64,000 nt of DNA from Pedobacter sp. PF22-3 (GTDB lineage Bacteria; Bacteroidota; Bacteroidia; Sphingobacteriales; Sphingobacteriaceae), in contig NZ_JAPIVP010000017.1 of NCBI RefSeq assembly GCF_026239555.1, forward strand, positions 62,001-126,000, in the 5' to 3' direction. A program made the translations under genes and the position numbers. Below the pieces are notes generated by a model. It saw only the letters and a program-made list of their open reading frames with translations. It had not been told where the DNA came from and did not search any database. Below are positions 27,021 to 36,384 of the stretch, in pieces (the first letter of the stretch is position 1; every line of letters starts with the position of its first letter).

Positions 27021-28365
27021 CATAAGTTGCCCACGTGCTGCATGCAAGAGCGAACAATATACAGTATAAAAGAATATCTATTTCTTTTCTAAGCTTGATC
27101 CAAAAAACAATGATAAACATCAATGGGAAAATTGCTATAAAAATAAAGATAATTGTTGCCAGGGTCTCGAAAATATCCTGATCATAATTCATGAGCAACA
27201 GCCTGATCCCGAAGTAAAGCAACCAGACGAACAATGGCGCGAGAAAGCATATTAACAATTTCCATAATAACTTAAGCTTAAGGTGTTCAGGAACTGTATT
27301 GAGATAATTTTTATATAGCCAAAAGACTATGCCTCCCATGCACACGATCAGAATTGCCAGCTGAATATAGGTGTTAAAAATGGTATCAGAACGAGTATTG
27401 ATTTTTGAAGAAGACTTGAGCTTATCATGGTTATAGTGCTTGATACTGGTTGTTTCTCCGTTAACAAATGTCTTTATAACCTTATCGCTACCAATAGTAT
27501 CTCTAATAATCCAGGTTGAGTCTTCAAATCCCATCTTATAAAGACCCTCAATGATCGGTTTACCATTTTTCATTCTTACAAACCTTCCGTCAAGTCGCCC
27601 GCCATTAAATCTTAAGGAATCAATTCCTTCCTCCGTATCTACCGTTAAAATTGTTATTTTTCCTGGGGAAACCAGGCTGGCGCTATCTGCGATATCATAT
27701 AAAACATCCTTGTCAAGGTTTTTGAGGAAGAGGTTTTTATTGTAATCGTCATATCTCACAGGCTTGCTAATACTTAAAGAATTTATTTTAATAACAAGCA
27801 ATGAATCTCTATTGTAAAATTCAAATTCACTATGCGAACTCAGGTCTTGTATTATTGGATTTTTTAAAAGGACATACTGTGGTTGATCGAAAGATTGGAT
27901 ATATTTTTGTTGGGTGGTAGCACAAAAAGAGAAAATCGCAACAACTCCAACAAAGTAGGCGCTCAATCGAGAAATTAGCGCTTTACCCATGGATTTACCT
28001 ATGGCTTGTTGCAAATCGTTTTTTTGGTACATCCAGGCCAATAAGATCATGGGTAGTGCCATCAGATCAGAAAGATCAACAGTTCTTCCAATACTGAAAT
28101 ATGGCGTTATGAATTGAATAATAACTGAGGCATATTCGCTTTTCCAAAAAGTAAATAGGATCGCTGTAGATATAAAAACCCATATTTTTTGTTTGGGGAA
28201 TATAGCCGACCAAAATATAGGAAATATAAAAAGCCCACAAAAATCAGAAAGTTTTCCGGTAAACCAGTTATGGAAAGCTGGCTTCATAAAGAAGTCGTTG
28301 ATAATTAACAGGACAAGAAAAAAAATGAAAAGTGGCGAAAGAAGATTTTTTAGGCGGTTATTCAT
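26995..28365 (-). CDS. multi-spanning membrane protein, unrecognised
   Basis: 456 residues. The N-terminal 150 residues carry about four or five membrane segments, including the striking motif FTGKLSDFCGLFIFPIFW at about residues 36-53. About 170 hydrophilic residues follow (probably extracytoplasmic, with NRDSLLVIKINSL and GGRLDGRFVRMKNGKPIIEG), then four more membrane segments up to the C terminus. The FTGKLSDxxGLFxFP motif recurs, as I recall, in uncharacterised proteins of several phyla, but I can name no function. The gene faces the Tet(X)-like gene tail to tail. Confidence 0.65.
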   Translation of the reverse strand: MNNRLKNLLSPLFIFFLVLLIINDFFMKPAFHNWFTGKLSDFCGLFIFPIFWSAIFPKQKIWVFISTAILFTFWKSEYASVIIQFITPYFSIGRTVDLSDLMALPMILLAWMYQKNDLQQAIGKSMGKALISRLSAYFVGVVAIFSFCATTQQKYIQSFDQPQYVLLKNPIIQDLSSHSEFEFYNRDSLLVIKINSLSISKPVRYDDYNKNLFLKNLDKDVLYDIADSASLVSPGKITILTVDTEEGIDSLRFNGGRLDGRFVRMKNGKPIIEGLYKMGFEDSTWIIRDTIGSDKVIKTFVNGETTSIKHYNHDKLKSSSKINTRSDTIFNTYIQLAILIVCMGGIVFWLYKNYLNTVPEHLKLKLLWKLLICFLAPLFVWLLYFGIRLLLMNYDQDIFETLATIIFIFIAIFPLMFIIVFWIKLRKEIDILLYCILFALACSTWATYVTLEAISK

Positions 28366-28595
28366 ATTTTAGCATTTACATCTGCTATTGATACCGATAA
28401 TGCAATTTGGTAACCCGTAAAAGTACATCAGTAGCAAATCAAGTTGTTAAACCAGATGATAAGAACAGGCATATAAGCGTATTCTTAATGGAGTAATGAT
28501 TTTAATCCGCAACAGCCCCTTTAAACAATAAAACTTACTCGGTTCAGGTCGATGGAATATCCGACATAACGAGGGATTTACACTCTTGGACGATA

Positions 28596-28628
28596 CAAAA
28601 AAGCGGGAGAATTTTTCAATTCCCCCGC
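28596..28628 (-). terminator. terminator after tRNA-Ser
   Basis: On the minus strand GCGGGGGAATT, a short loop and AATTCTCCCGC form a stem with one mismatch, followed by six T. It begins five bases past the tRNA 3' end. Confidence 0.85.
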
Positions 28629-28631
28629 TCA

Positions 28632-28717
<86 letters not shown>

Positions 28718-28852
28718 GATTATATCATTGTATTTTGTTTCAAATAAATGTAGCAATATACAGTTTCCAAACTTACCCAATCGATACCTCCAAAGGTTTC
28801 TTTGGACTGATACCTCTTCGCATTGGATTGCAAAAATATATTTTTTATTGAT

Positions 28853-28887
28853 AAAAAAAATGCTCCCGGTTAAAATCGGGAGCATTT
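28853..28887 (-). terminator. terminator of pyk
   Basis: The stem AATGCTCCCG and CGGGAGCATT has an eight-base loop. On the minus strand it is followed by an eight-base T-run. It starts about 20 bases after the pyk stop. Confidence 0.9.
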
Positions 28888-28906
28888 CTATATACAAGAT
28901 CAGAAA

Positions 28907-30337
28907 TTAATCAATAACCGTAATTTTTAACATATTGGTTTTACCTTTTGCTTCCATCGGAATAGCAGCTGTATTGATGATGATATCACCTTGTTTAACC
29001 AATTTTTTGCTTTTTAAGAATTCGTTCACTTCAATAATGGTATTATCGGTACTTTCCCATTTATCGTAGTAGAAACCTCTTACGCCCCAAAGTAAACTTA
29101 CCGCGTTTAATAATGCCCTGTTACTGGTAAAAATAAAGGTAAGGGCTTCCGGACGGTGACTTGAAATTTCGAAAGCAGTATAACCACTCAAAGTCATCGA
29201 TACAATACCTACTGCGTTGGTTTGTTTCGCTAAGAAACAAGCAGAATCACAAATGGCATCACTTAAGAAAGAAGGTGATTTTGGTTTTAAAAACTTATCA
29301 GGATGGAAAGGATAATTGTTCTCTTCGATGTTCTGAATAATTTTCTGCATGGTTTCGATAACAATCAGCGGAAATTCTCCAACTGAGGTTTCGCCACTTA
29401 ACATTACCGCATCGGCACCATCCAAAACAGAGTTAGCCACATCATTCACCTCTGCACGTGTTGGGCGAGGCGTTGTGATCATACTTTCTAACATTTGGGT
29501 AGCCACAATTACGGGTTTAGAAGCCGCTCTACACTTAGCAACAATCATTTTCTGTAACAATGGAACTTCTTCCATCGGACATTCAACACCTAAATCGCCA
29601 CGGGCAACCATAATACCATCAGTTACAGCAATAATTTCGTCTATATTTGCAATAGCCTCTGGTTTTTCTATTTTGGCAATTACGCGGGCAGTTTTACCAC
29701 GCTCGGCAATAATTTTTTTAAGTTCGATAATGTCTTCTGCCTTACGCACGAAAGACAAACCGATCCATTCTACATCATTTTCTAAAACAAATTCTAAGTT
29801 TTCTCGGTCTTCCGGAGTTAAAGAAGGAATAGAAACCTTAGTATTTGGAAGGTTAACACCTTTTCTCGAAGTTAAAATTCCACCGTGAACAATCTCACAA
29901 ACGACTTCATCTTTTAAATTGGTAGAAATCACTTTCATCTGAAGCTTTCCATCATCCAGAAGTATAATTTCGCCAGCCTGAACATCCTGAGGAAAGTTTT
30001 GGTAAGTAATATAAATACGCTCTTCGTTACCAATACATTCATTCGTAGTAATTACGGTAGTTTTTCCGTTAATCAGGTTAATACCACCTTCTTTTACTAA
30101 ACCAATACGAATTTTAGGACCTTGTAAATCGGCAAGAATACCTACATTATATTCGTATTTTTTGTTTAAATCGCGGATGGTATCCAAAACCGCTTGATGA
30201 TCTGCTTGTGATCCGTGTGAAAAATTTAGACGGCAAACATCTAAACCTGCGTTAAACATACTGTATAATACTTCTGGTTTTGCTGATGCAGGCCCAAGCG
30301 TGGCAACAATTTTAGTTCTCGAATGAAAAGGTTTCAT
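28907..30337 (-). CDS. pyk: pyruvate kinase
   Basis: 476 residues, the family's usual length. N-terminal TKIVATLGPAS, DVCRLNFSHG with the substrate-binding Arg, and ILADLQGPKIRIG are present. The active-site Lys is in VIAKIEKPEA, with metal ligands in GIMVARGDLGVE. The hallmark MLESMITTPRPTRAEVNDVANSVLDG and LSGETSVGEFPL follow, then the regulatory C domain. It converts phosphoenolpyruvate and ADP to pyruvate and ATP in the cytoplasm. The IPExxxVDY gene lies 150 bases upstream on the same strand, a pairing commonly seen in Bacteroidota. Confidence 0.97.
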   Translation of the reverse strand: MKPFHSRTKIVATLGPASAKPEVLYSMFNAGLDVCRLNFSHGSQADHQAVLDTIRDLNKKYEYNVGILADLQGPKIRIGLVKEGGINLINGKTTVITTNECIGNEERIYITYQNFPQDVQAGEIILLDDGKLQMKVISTNLKDEVVCEIVHGGILTSRKGVNLPNTKVSIPSLTPEDRENLEFVLENDVEWIGLSFVRKAEDIIELKKIIAERGKTARVIAKIEKPEAIANIDEIIAVTDGIMVARGDLGVECPMEEVPLLQKMIVAKCRAASKPVIVATQMLESMITTPRPTRAEVNDVANSVLDGADAVMLSGETSVGEFPLIVIETMQKIIQNIEENNYPFHPDKFLKPKSPSFLSDAICDSACFLAKQTNAVGIVSMTLSGYTAFEISSHRPEALTFIFTSNRALLNAVSLLWGVRGFYYDKWESTDNTIIEVNEFLKSKKLVKQGDIIINTAAIPMEAKGKTNMLKITVID

Positions 30338-30486
30338 TTATTTATTGATTTTAGGAATGCAGTTTAAGAAAGCACTAATTATTATCTAAAATAATCAAAC
30401 TGCATTAAATTTTATATATTTTGTTTTTTTGTTCTTTGTTTGTAACTGCCAAATATAGTGTATTTAATACACCATGTATATAATTT

Positions 30487-30906
30487 TTATATTACCAAAT
30501 TTTCACGGCTCTTTAATTTAGTGGGGTCTATTTTTGCAGCCACCTGTATATCAGGCAGTTTATTCAATCCGTTGATTAAATAATCCAAATCCTCCTTGTC
30601 AATAAATTCTTTAATGATAATAAAAAAATCTACTTTGCTCATCTCCGGAATTAGAAAACCATCGCTACTTTTATTGCAGATTAAGTAGTATTCAACCTCG
30701 CCCTGCTCTACAAAAAAGTAATATTTAGAGAAAGACCAGGCTGGTTCATCAATATTAAAAAATATTTCATGGTCCTCTATTTTTTCAAATTCAGTATTTA
30801 GCCGGGTATTAATTTTGTGGCAAAGCACATAGTCTTTTAGGGGTGCTGTGATCGCAATTAGTATAAAATCAAGGTCTAAGGTAAGTTTTAGGTAGGTCTT
30901 ATTCAA
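30487..30906 (-). CDS. IPExxxVDY-family protein
   Basis: 139 residues. The name-giving motif appears as IPEMSKVDFFIIIKEF at about residues 85-100, and the usual early LTLDLDFILIAITAP strand and YYFFVEQGEVEYYLICNK are present. The function of the family is unknown; it is restricted largely to Bacteroidota and typically sits by pyk and the acpP-fabF-rnc cluster, as here. It is divergent from acpP with 158 bases between starts. Confidence 0.88.
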   Translation of the reverse strand: MNKTYLKLTLDLDFILIAITAPLKDYVLCHKINTRLNTEFEKIEDHEIFFNIDEPAWSFSKYYFFVEQGEVEYYLICNKSSDGFLIPEMSKVDFFIIIKEFIDKEDLDYLINGLNKLPDIQVAAKIDPTKLKSRENLVI

Positions 30907-31064
30907 AGCGAAATAAATTATTTACAGAACGAAATTAAAAAACTAATTCTATATTCGCTGTGTTATTGAGGTACCAAAATTACATATCGAAATAAAAACA
31001 TTTGAAAATTGTAAGAATTTATTTTTCTTTGCACAGAATTATTTAACCATTAAATTATAAAATT

Positions 31065-31301
31065 ATGTCTGATATTGCTTCAAGAGTTAAGGCTATTATC
31101 GTAGAAAAACTAGGTGTTGACGAAAGCGAAGTTACGCCAGAGGCTTCATTCACCAACGATTTAGGTGCAGATTCTTTAGATACCGTAGAATTGATTATGG
31201 AATTTGAAAAAGAATTCAATGTAGCTATTCCTGATGATCAGGCTGAAACCATCGGTACCGTTGGCCAGGCAATTGCTTATTTGGAAAAAAACGTTAAATA
31301 G
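31065..31301 (+). CDS. acpP: acyl carrier protein
   Basis: 78 residues. The phosphopantetheine attachment site is the Ser in [16 protein letters not shown]. Acidic helices and the full length match fatty-acid-synthase ACP. It carries growing acyl chains. It leads an operon with fabF (21-base gap) and probably rnc. A promoter-like TTTTTCTTTG lies about 30 bases upstream. Confidence 0.97.
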   Translation: MSDIASRVKAIIVEKLGVDESEVTPEASFTNDLGADSLDTVELIMEFEKEFNVAIPDDQAETIGTVGQAIAYLEKNVK

Positions 31302-31322
31302 AATTACGCTTTTTCAGTATAA

Positions 31323-32576
31323 ATGGAATTAAAAAGAGTAGTAGTAACAGGGTTGGGTGCGCTCACTCCTATAGGCAATAATGTTCCTGATTTTTGGGAA
31401 GGATTGACTAACGGGGTGAGTGGCGCTGCTCCTATTAAGGGTTTTGATACTGAAAAGTTCAAGACCAAATTCGCTTGCGAGGTAAAAAACTTTAATCCAG
31501 AAGATTTTTTGGAGAAAAAAGAAGCCCGTAAATTAGATCCGTTTGTACAATATGCTCTTGTAGCAACAGATGAGGCTGTAAAGGATGGTGGTTTTGATTT
31601 TGAAAAATTAGACACCAACCGCATCGGCGTAATCTGGGGCGCGGGCATAGGTGGATTGAAAACTTTCCTGGATGAGATTTCGAATTTCGCCAAGGGAGAT
31701 GGTACGCCAAGATACAATCCATTCTTTATCCCTAAAATGATCGTGGATATCGCCCCAGGGCATATTTCTATCAAATACGGCCTGCGTGGGCCAAATTTTG
31801 CAACTGTTTCGGCATGTGCTTCTTCAACAAATGCAATGATTGATGCATTTAACTATATCCGTTTGGGTATGGCTGATGTAATTATCAGTGGTGGTTCTGA
31901 AGCAATCATCAATGAGGCAGGTATGGGTGGTTTTAATGCCATGCATGCATTATCAACACGTAATGAAGATCCGGCAACAGCATCACGCCCTTTTGATAAA
32001 GATCGCGATGGCTTCGTAGCTGGTGAAGGTGCAGGAACTATTATTTTAGAAGAACTTGAACACGCTAAGGCAAGAGGTGCAAAAATTTATGCAGAACTTG
32101 TGGGCGGTGGAATGAGTGCTGATGCCAATCACATCACTGCACCACATCCTGAAGGTTTAGGCGCTAGAATGGTAATGACCAACGCACTGAAAGATGCTGG
32201 TTTAACAACTGCTGATATAGATTATATCAATGTACACGGTACTTCTACACCGCTTGGTGATATTAGTGAAACCAAAGCCATTGGTACATTATTTGGTGAA
32301 GATGCTTATCGTTTAAACATTAGCTCAACCAAATCGATGACCGGCCACCTGTTAGGTGCAGCTGGTGCTATTGAGGCTATTGCAGCAATTCTTGCTGTTA
32401 AAAATGATATTGTTCCTCCAACAATCAATCATTTTACAGATGATCCTGCATTTGATCCTAAATTGAATTTTACTTTTAACAAAGCACAAAAACGTACTGT
32501 TAGAGCTGCCTTAAGCAATACATTCGGTTTTGGTGGCCATAATGCTTCTGTTATTTTCAAGAAATACGAAGATTAA
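31323..32576 (+). CDS. fabF: 3-oxoacyl-ACP synthase II
   Basis: 417 residues. N-terminal RVVVTGLGALTPIGNNV is standard. The catalytic Cys is in TVSACASSTNAM, the His residues in NVHGTSTPLGD and KSMTGHLLGAAGA, and the Gly-rich NTFGFGGHNASVIF ends the fold. It performs Claisen condensation of acyl-enzyme with malonyl-ACP. It lies immediately after acpP. Confidence 0.97.
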   Translation: MELKRVVVTGLGALTPIGNNVPDFWEGLTNGVSGAAPIKGFDTEKFKTKFACEVKNFNPEDFLEKKEARKLDPFVQYALVATDEAVKDGGFDFEKLDTNRIGVIWGAGIGGLKTFLDEISNFAKGDGTPRYNPFFIPKMIVDIAPGHISIKYGLRGPNFATVSACASSTNAMIDAFNYIRLGMADVIISGGSEAIINEAGMGGFNAMHALSTRNEDPATASRPFDKDRDGFVAGEGAGTIILEELEHAKARGAKIYAELVGGGMSADANHITAPHPEGLGARMVMTNALKDAGLTTADIDYINVHGTSTPLGDISETKAIGTLFGEDAYRLNISSTKSMTGHLLGAAGAIEAIAAILAVKNDIVPPTINHFTDDPAFDPKLNFTFNKAQKRTVRAALSNTFGFGGHNASVIFKKYED

Positions 32577-32670
32577 TTAGAACAGCACAGGTATATAATT
32601 TTGTATGCTAATTAAAAATAGATAACTTAGTTAAATATGCTAGTTAGCCGCTAATTGTGTTATTTATTTA

Positions 32671-33399
32671 ATGCCGATATTAAAATTATATAAACTTTAT
32701 CTCTCTCCTGAAAAGGAGTTTGTTAAACAGCTGAAAAATATTTTGGGCTTTGTTCCAGGCAATGTTACGCTCTATAAAATGGCGTTCAGGCACCGTTCTG
32801 TAGCAAAAATTTTAAAAAATGGCAGCAGGAGCAGTAACGAACGTTTAGAATTTTTAGGTGATGCCGTTTTAGGTTCGGTAATAGCAGAGTTGCTTTTTAA
32901 ACACTATCCTTACAAAGAAGAAGGGTTTTTAACCGAAATGCGTTCGAAGATTGTAAACCGCGCTAATTTAAACCAGTTGGCAAAAAAAATTGGTTTCGAT
33001 AAGCTTATCCAGTTTGATCAGCGTTCCGTTAGTATCCAAACCAAGCACAATTCGATGTTGGGCGATGCTTTTGAAGCTATTATTGGTGCCATTTATATGG
33101 ATAAAGGGTACAACTTTACCAAAGAGTTTTTAATGCGCAGAATTGTAAAACCGCATATCGATATCCATACCCTTGAACTTACTGAAACCAATTTTAAGAG
33201 TAAATTAATTGAATGGTGCCAGCGCCATGGTAAGGATGTATTATTCGAACTTGCTGAAAATGGCGAAGGCGAAAGCACTAAATTATTCACCATTAGTGCA
33301 ATGGTAGAAGGCGAAAAAGTGGGAACAGGCAGAGATTATAATAAGAAAAATGCAGAAAAACTTGCTGCAGAGAAAGCTTGCGAAGCATTGAGTATCTAA
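32671..33399 (+). CDS. rnc: ribonuclease III
   Basis: 242 residues. The RNase III signature SNERLEFLGDAVLGSVIAE is at about residues 53-71, and the second metal-binding segment MLGDAFEAIIGAIYMDKG follows. The last 70 residues form a double-stranded RNA-binding domain (NFKSKLIEWCQRHGKD, GRDYNKKNAEKLAAEKACEAL). It processes rRNA precursors and other duplex RNA. The acpP-fabF-rnc order is classic. Confidence 0.96.
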   Translation: MPILKLYKLYLSPEKEFVKQLKNILGFVPGNVTLYKMAFRHRSVAKILKNGSRSSNERLEFLGDAVLGSVIAELLFKHYPYKEEGFLTEMRSKIVNRANLNQLAKKIGFDKLIQFDQRSVSIQTKHNSMLGDAFEAIIGAIYMDKGYNFTKEFLMRRIVKPHIDIHTLELTETNFKSKLIEWCQRHGKDVLFELAENGEGESTKLFTISAMVEGEKVGTGRDYNKKNAEKLAAEKACEALSI

Positions 33400-33441
33400 A
33401 AGTTCACTGGTCATTAGTAACTGCAAACTACCTAATGTATT

Positions 33442-33624
33442 TTGTTTAATCGGTTAATTGTTGAAATTGGTTAACGGAATCCAAACTCCAGATTCGATCA
33501 TGAGCAACTGTAAACCATCAACTGCAAACTGCATCTTGTTTAATCGGCTAATTGTGTAAACTGGTTAACTAAAACCCAAACTCAGATTCGATCATGAGCA
33601 ACTGCTAATTGCCAACTGTAAACT
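33442..33624. repeat. two tandem degenerate 94-bp repeats
   Basis: TTGTTTAATCGG(T/C)TAATTG recurs at a 94-base offset, as does GATTCGATCATGAGCAACTG. The copies differ by several substitutions and small shifts. The array lies between rnc and the convergent paralog operon and does not encode a protein. Confidence 0.7.
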
Positions 33625-33688
33625 GATTAACTGATTCTCAACTCCAAACTGATCTATTGACTCAGGACTCCAGACTGAATACTAAAAC

Positions 33689-34399
33689 CTACTTCCCCTT
33701 TCCCAGTGTATCTGTAAATTTCTTAGAAGATTCTTTAATATACTTGATGTAATCGTAACTGTTCCAGTACTGTGCTTTATCAAAATCAGGACGACAATTC
33801 AGCATGTATTTCTCTAAAGTATCACCTCTTAATTCGGTATTGTTTTTAATAATACTCTGATTAAAGTACACATCAATCTGCGATTGTTTAATTTCATTAT
33901 CAGCATACCTTCCAAATCTTCGTGCATTTTTAGGATCGCTACCAAACAGATTATACAGCGCATTTAAAGGACTAAATATGGCAGACAAAACCGTTGTTTT
34001 ACCCCCATTATATACACCCTTGTTTTTAAAATCGCGCTTAATTTCATCTAAATCTTCTTTTTTGGTGTTTCCCCTAATGGTTACATCAGCTAGCGTAGTA
34101 CTTCCCCTCACCAGGTAAACCACAAGATCCTTTTCGCTATTCACCACAACACGCTGATCAATCAGGTCTCTCTTGGTTACCAGAAGCGTGTCGCCCAATC
34201 TGGCTTTTAACTGGAACAATCCAATATCATTACTGCCCACTCCGATTCCGGTACGCAAATTTGTAATTTCTGACAATGCAATTCTAACGTTTGAGCCCCT
34301 CTCAATAACTACCCCCTTCAGAATAAAGTCTTGTGCCTTGGCCACAAAGCCAATTAAGGTAAAAATAAAGAGTATGAAGGCAAATTTAAAGTTTCTCAT
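33689..34399 (-). CDS. secreted carboxypeptidase-like-domain protein, paralog 3 of 3
   Basis: 236 residues. A signal peptide is visible (FAFILFIFTLIGFVAKAQ). The next 90 residues form a carboxypeptidase-like beta-sandwich: LKGVVIERGSNVRIALSEITNLRTG, GLFQLKARLGDTLLVTKRD, VVYLVRGSTTLADVTIRG. The C-terminal half is helical and basic, with NARRFGRYADNEI, VDVYFN-like and DYIKYIKESSKKFTDTL segments shared by the two upstream paralogs. Function unknown. It is the last gene of a three-gene operon, six bases after its neighbour. Confidence 0.78.
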   Translation of the reverse strand: MRNFKFAFILFIFTLIGFVAKAQDFILKGVVIERGSNVRIALSEITNLRTGIGVGSNDIGLFQLKARLGDTLLVTKRDLIDQRVVVNSEKDLVVYLVRGSTTLADVTIRGNTKKEDLDEIKRDFKNKGVYNGGKTTVLSAIFSPLNALYNLFGSDPKNARRFGRYADNEIKQSQIDVYFNQSIIKNNTELRGDTLEKYMLNCRPDFDKAQYWNSYDYIKYIKESSKKFTDTLGKGK

Positions 34400-34405
34400 G
34401 CTGTA

Positions 34406-35122
34406 CTAATTTGTGTGTTTCAAAGTATCGGTGTATTTTTTAGCCGACTCTTTAATGTATTTAACCGCATCATAATTACTCCAATTTATGGTCATGCTGC
34501 GTGTTGGATAATAATCGAGCAGAAATTTGTCGAGATCTTTCCCCGTTAATGTAGTATTTTTCAAGACCAAGCTTTTATTAAAAAACTTGTCAACCTCGAT
34601 CAAACTTAGTTCCTTTTTATAATAACGGTTAAATTTACGTGCTCTTGCTGGTGTTTTCCCAAAAAGCTCATAAAAAAATGTTATTGGATTGCCGCCAAGC
34701 GGATTTAATAAAATTAATGGCGGTTTACCCGCAAAAAAAGAACCGTTGTGCCTCAAATCCCGCTTAATATCTTCCATCTCTTGCTTTTTGGTTTGCCCTT
34801 TAACCGTTACTTCTGCTAACATAGTACTTCCCCTTACCAAAAAAACAACCAGGTCACCATCTGTGTTAACAACGACTTTTTGATCATTTAAGTTTTTCTT
34901 CTGAATGAAAAGCGTATCGCCAATACGGGCATTTAACTGAAACATTCCAATATCGTTACTGGTTGTGCCCATTTTACTGCGTAAATTGGTTATCGCAGCT
35001 AAAGCAACACGCACGTTAGAACCTTTCTCAATCACCACCCCTTTCATTACGAAATCTTGAGCTTTAATTTTCAAGCCTTGCACTAAGATGATGAGTAACA
35101 GAACAGCTTTTAAAAGTTTCAT
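34406..35122 (-). CDS. secreted carboxypeptidase-like-domain protein, paralog 2 of 3
   Basis: 238 residues. A signal peptide (LLKAVLLLIILVQGLKIKAQ) precedes the same sandwich (MKGVVIEKGSNVRVALAAITNLRSK, LVVFLVRGSTMLAEVTVKG). The C-terminal half contains ARARKFNRYYKKELSLIEVDKFFNKSLV and YDAVKYIKESAKKYTDTL. It is closer to paralog 3 than to paralog 1 by eye. The shared RxGRY/RYYxxE block in the three is a possible family signature. Confidence 0.78.
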   Translation of the reverse strand: MKLLKAVLLLIILVQGLKIKAQDFVMKGVVIEKGSNVRVALAAITNLRSKMGTTSNDIGMFQLNARIGDTLFIQKKNLNDQKVVVNTDGDLVVFLVRGSTMLAEVTVKGQTKKQEMEDIKRDLRHNGSFFAGKPPLILLNPLGGNPITFFYELFGKTPARARKFNRYYKKELSLIEVDKFFNKSLVLKNTTLTGKDLDKFLLDYYPTRSMTINWSNYDAVKYIKESAKKYTDTLKHTN

Positions 35123-35126
35123 TTTA

Positions 35127-35840
35127 TCATAATGAGGTGTTTAAAGTATCTAAGTACTGTTTAGACGATTTTTTGATGTAATCAACCCCGTCATAAGTAT
35201 TCCAGTTTTTAATCTGTTTATGCTTTGGTCTGTAATCCAACATAAATTTTTCAAGTTGCTTTCCTGTTAAACTGGTATTATTTTTAACCAGGCTGACATT
35301 GAAAAAACGGTCTATTTCTAATTCTTTTGTCTCGTTATCATAATAGCGGTCAAACCGCCTGGCACTTTTACGCTCTGCACTAAACAATTCCATTATGGCC
35401 GACAAAGGATAACGGATATAATGAAGCGGGTTTCTGTTATGTCCGTAAAAATACGTTTTCTTTCTGTGCGCAAACCTAACAACCGATAGGTTTTCTTGTT
35501 TGTTTTCTGCCCTGATTGTTACATCCTCCAGCAGCATGTCTGCCCGAACAATATTTACGATAAAGTCATCATCACTTTTAACAATCAACAGCTGATTATC
35601 AAACTTTCTTTTTTGCACCAATAAGGTATCGCCAATTTTTGCGGCAATTTGGAAAAACCCCATGTCGTTGGTACCAACTCCCTGTCTGGTGCGCATATTG
35701 GTAACTACTGCCAGGGCAATTCTGATATCTGTTCCTTTTTCAAAAACAACTCCTTTAGAAACCTTAACCTGTGCTTTAACGCTTATTGAAGCAACTAGAA
35801 AGCCGAGCGAAAGAAAAATGAGCGTAAAAAATGCTTTCAT
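35127..35840 (-). CDS. secreted carboxypeptidase-like-domain protein, paralog 1 of 3
   Basis: 237 residues and the first gene of the operon. A signal peptide (FFTLIFLSLGFLVASISVKAQ) is followed by SKGVVFEKGTDIRIALAVVTNMRTR and MLLEDVTIRAENKQENLSVV. The C-terminal half has ARRFDRYYDNETKELEIDRFFNVSLV, the LTGKQLEKFMLDYRP block and YIKKSSKQYLDTL. The stop is four bases from paralog 2. These domains occur as N-terminal modules of TonB receptors; here they are free-standing periplasmic or surface proteins. Confidence 0.78.
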   Translation of the reverse strand: MKAFFTLIFLSLGFLVASISVKAQVKVSKGVVFEKGTDIRIALAVVTNMRTRQGVGTNDMGFFQIAAKIGDTLLVQKRKFDNQLLIVKSDDDFIVNIVRADMLLEDVTIRAENKQENLSVVRFAHRKKTYFYGHNRNPLHYIRYPLSAIMELFSAERKSARRFDRYYDNETKELEIDRFFNVSLVKNNTSLTGKQLEKFMLDYRPKHKQIKNWNTYDGVDYIKKSSKQYLDTLNTSL

Positions 35841-35881
35841 ATCTCTAAGAGATTTTTTGTAAAATTAACATTTGTTGCACA

Positions 35882-36373
35882 TTCAAATTGTTAATAAAAC
35901 GTTAATACCCATGAGGAAACTAACAGACAGCTATTATTTTATGCAGTAATAGTAGTTTTCTACCAGAGCAACGAAAGTTCTTTTTTAGATACGGCTGCAT
36001 CTTTTGGTGATGCTGAAATTAACATCGTATTTATTAGGAAATGAACGCTCCTATCCTTTTGGCTCAATCAGTCCTGCTGAACGTTTTACCCCGATGAAAA
36101 ATCGGGAATGTCCACTCCCATCAGGTTTAAATACTTCGGTAGGCACCTTGCAGGTAACAGGCCCAAGCCAAAAGCAATCTTACGATGTACCTAAACCCGA
36201 TTGAAATGAAAAGCCCACAGCGCAACGCGGACTTGTAATGAAAAGCGGGACTACTTCTGCGATGAAAAACTGAACGTTGGTTTTCAAAATATCTGCGATG
36301 TCGTATTTTATTTTCAACTATCTAGAATTCTGAGGCACTGCCCATTATTATTTCTCCTTTCGGCTTAAAACCC
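35882..36373. other. gene-poor gap with repeat-like sequence
   Basis: No convincing gene. It contains CCCGATGAAAAATCGGG, a short hairpin near 36090, and a stretch near 36222-36300 (CGCGGACTTGTAATGAAAAG ... TTTTCAAAATATCTG) that resembles 52500-52575 (GGCTTTGAAGCGG ... TTTTCAAAATATTG). It is probably a dispersed non-coding repeat. Confidence 0.45.
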
Positions 36374-36381
36374 TATCTTTG
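36374..36381 (+). promoter_or_regulatory. -7 box TATCTTTG adjoining the yicC ATG
   Basis: TATCTTTG is followed by CGC and the ATG at 36385. The box overlaps the TTG at 36379 that also lies in frame, which rules that codon out as the start for this transcript. Confidence 0.65.
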
Positions 36382-36384
36382 CGC

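Noticed and set aside
29349-29888. 179-codon frame opposite pyk
   Set aside because: It overlaps a definite pyruvate kinase in full and its Ser/Ile-rich translation has no recognisable feature.
36004-36204. 66-codon frame upstream of yicC
   Set aside because: It spans repeat-like non-coding sequence with a CCCGAT hairpin.
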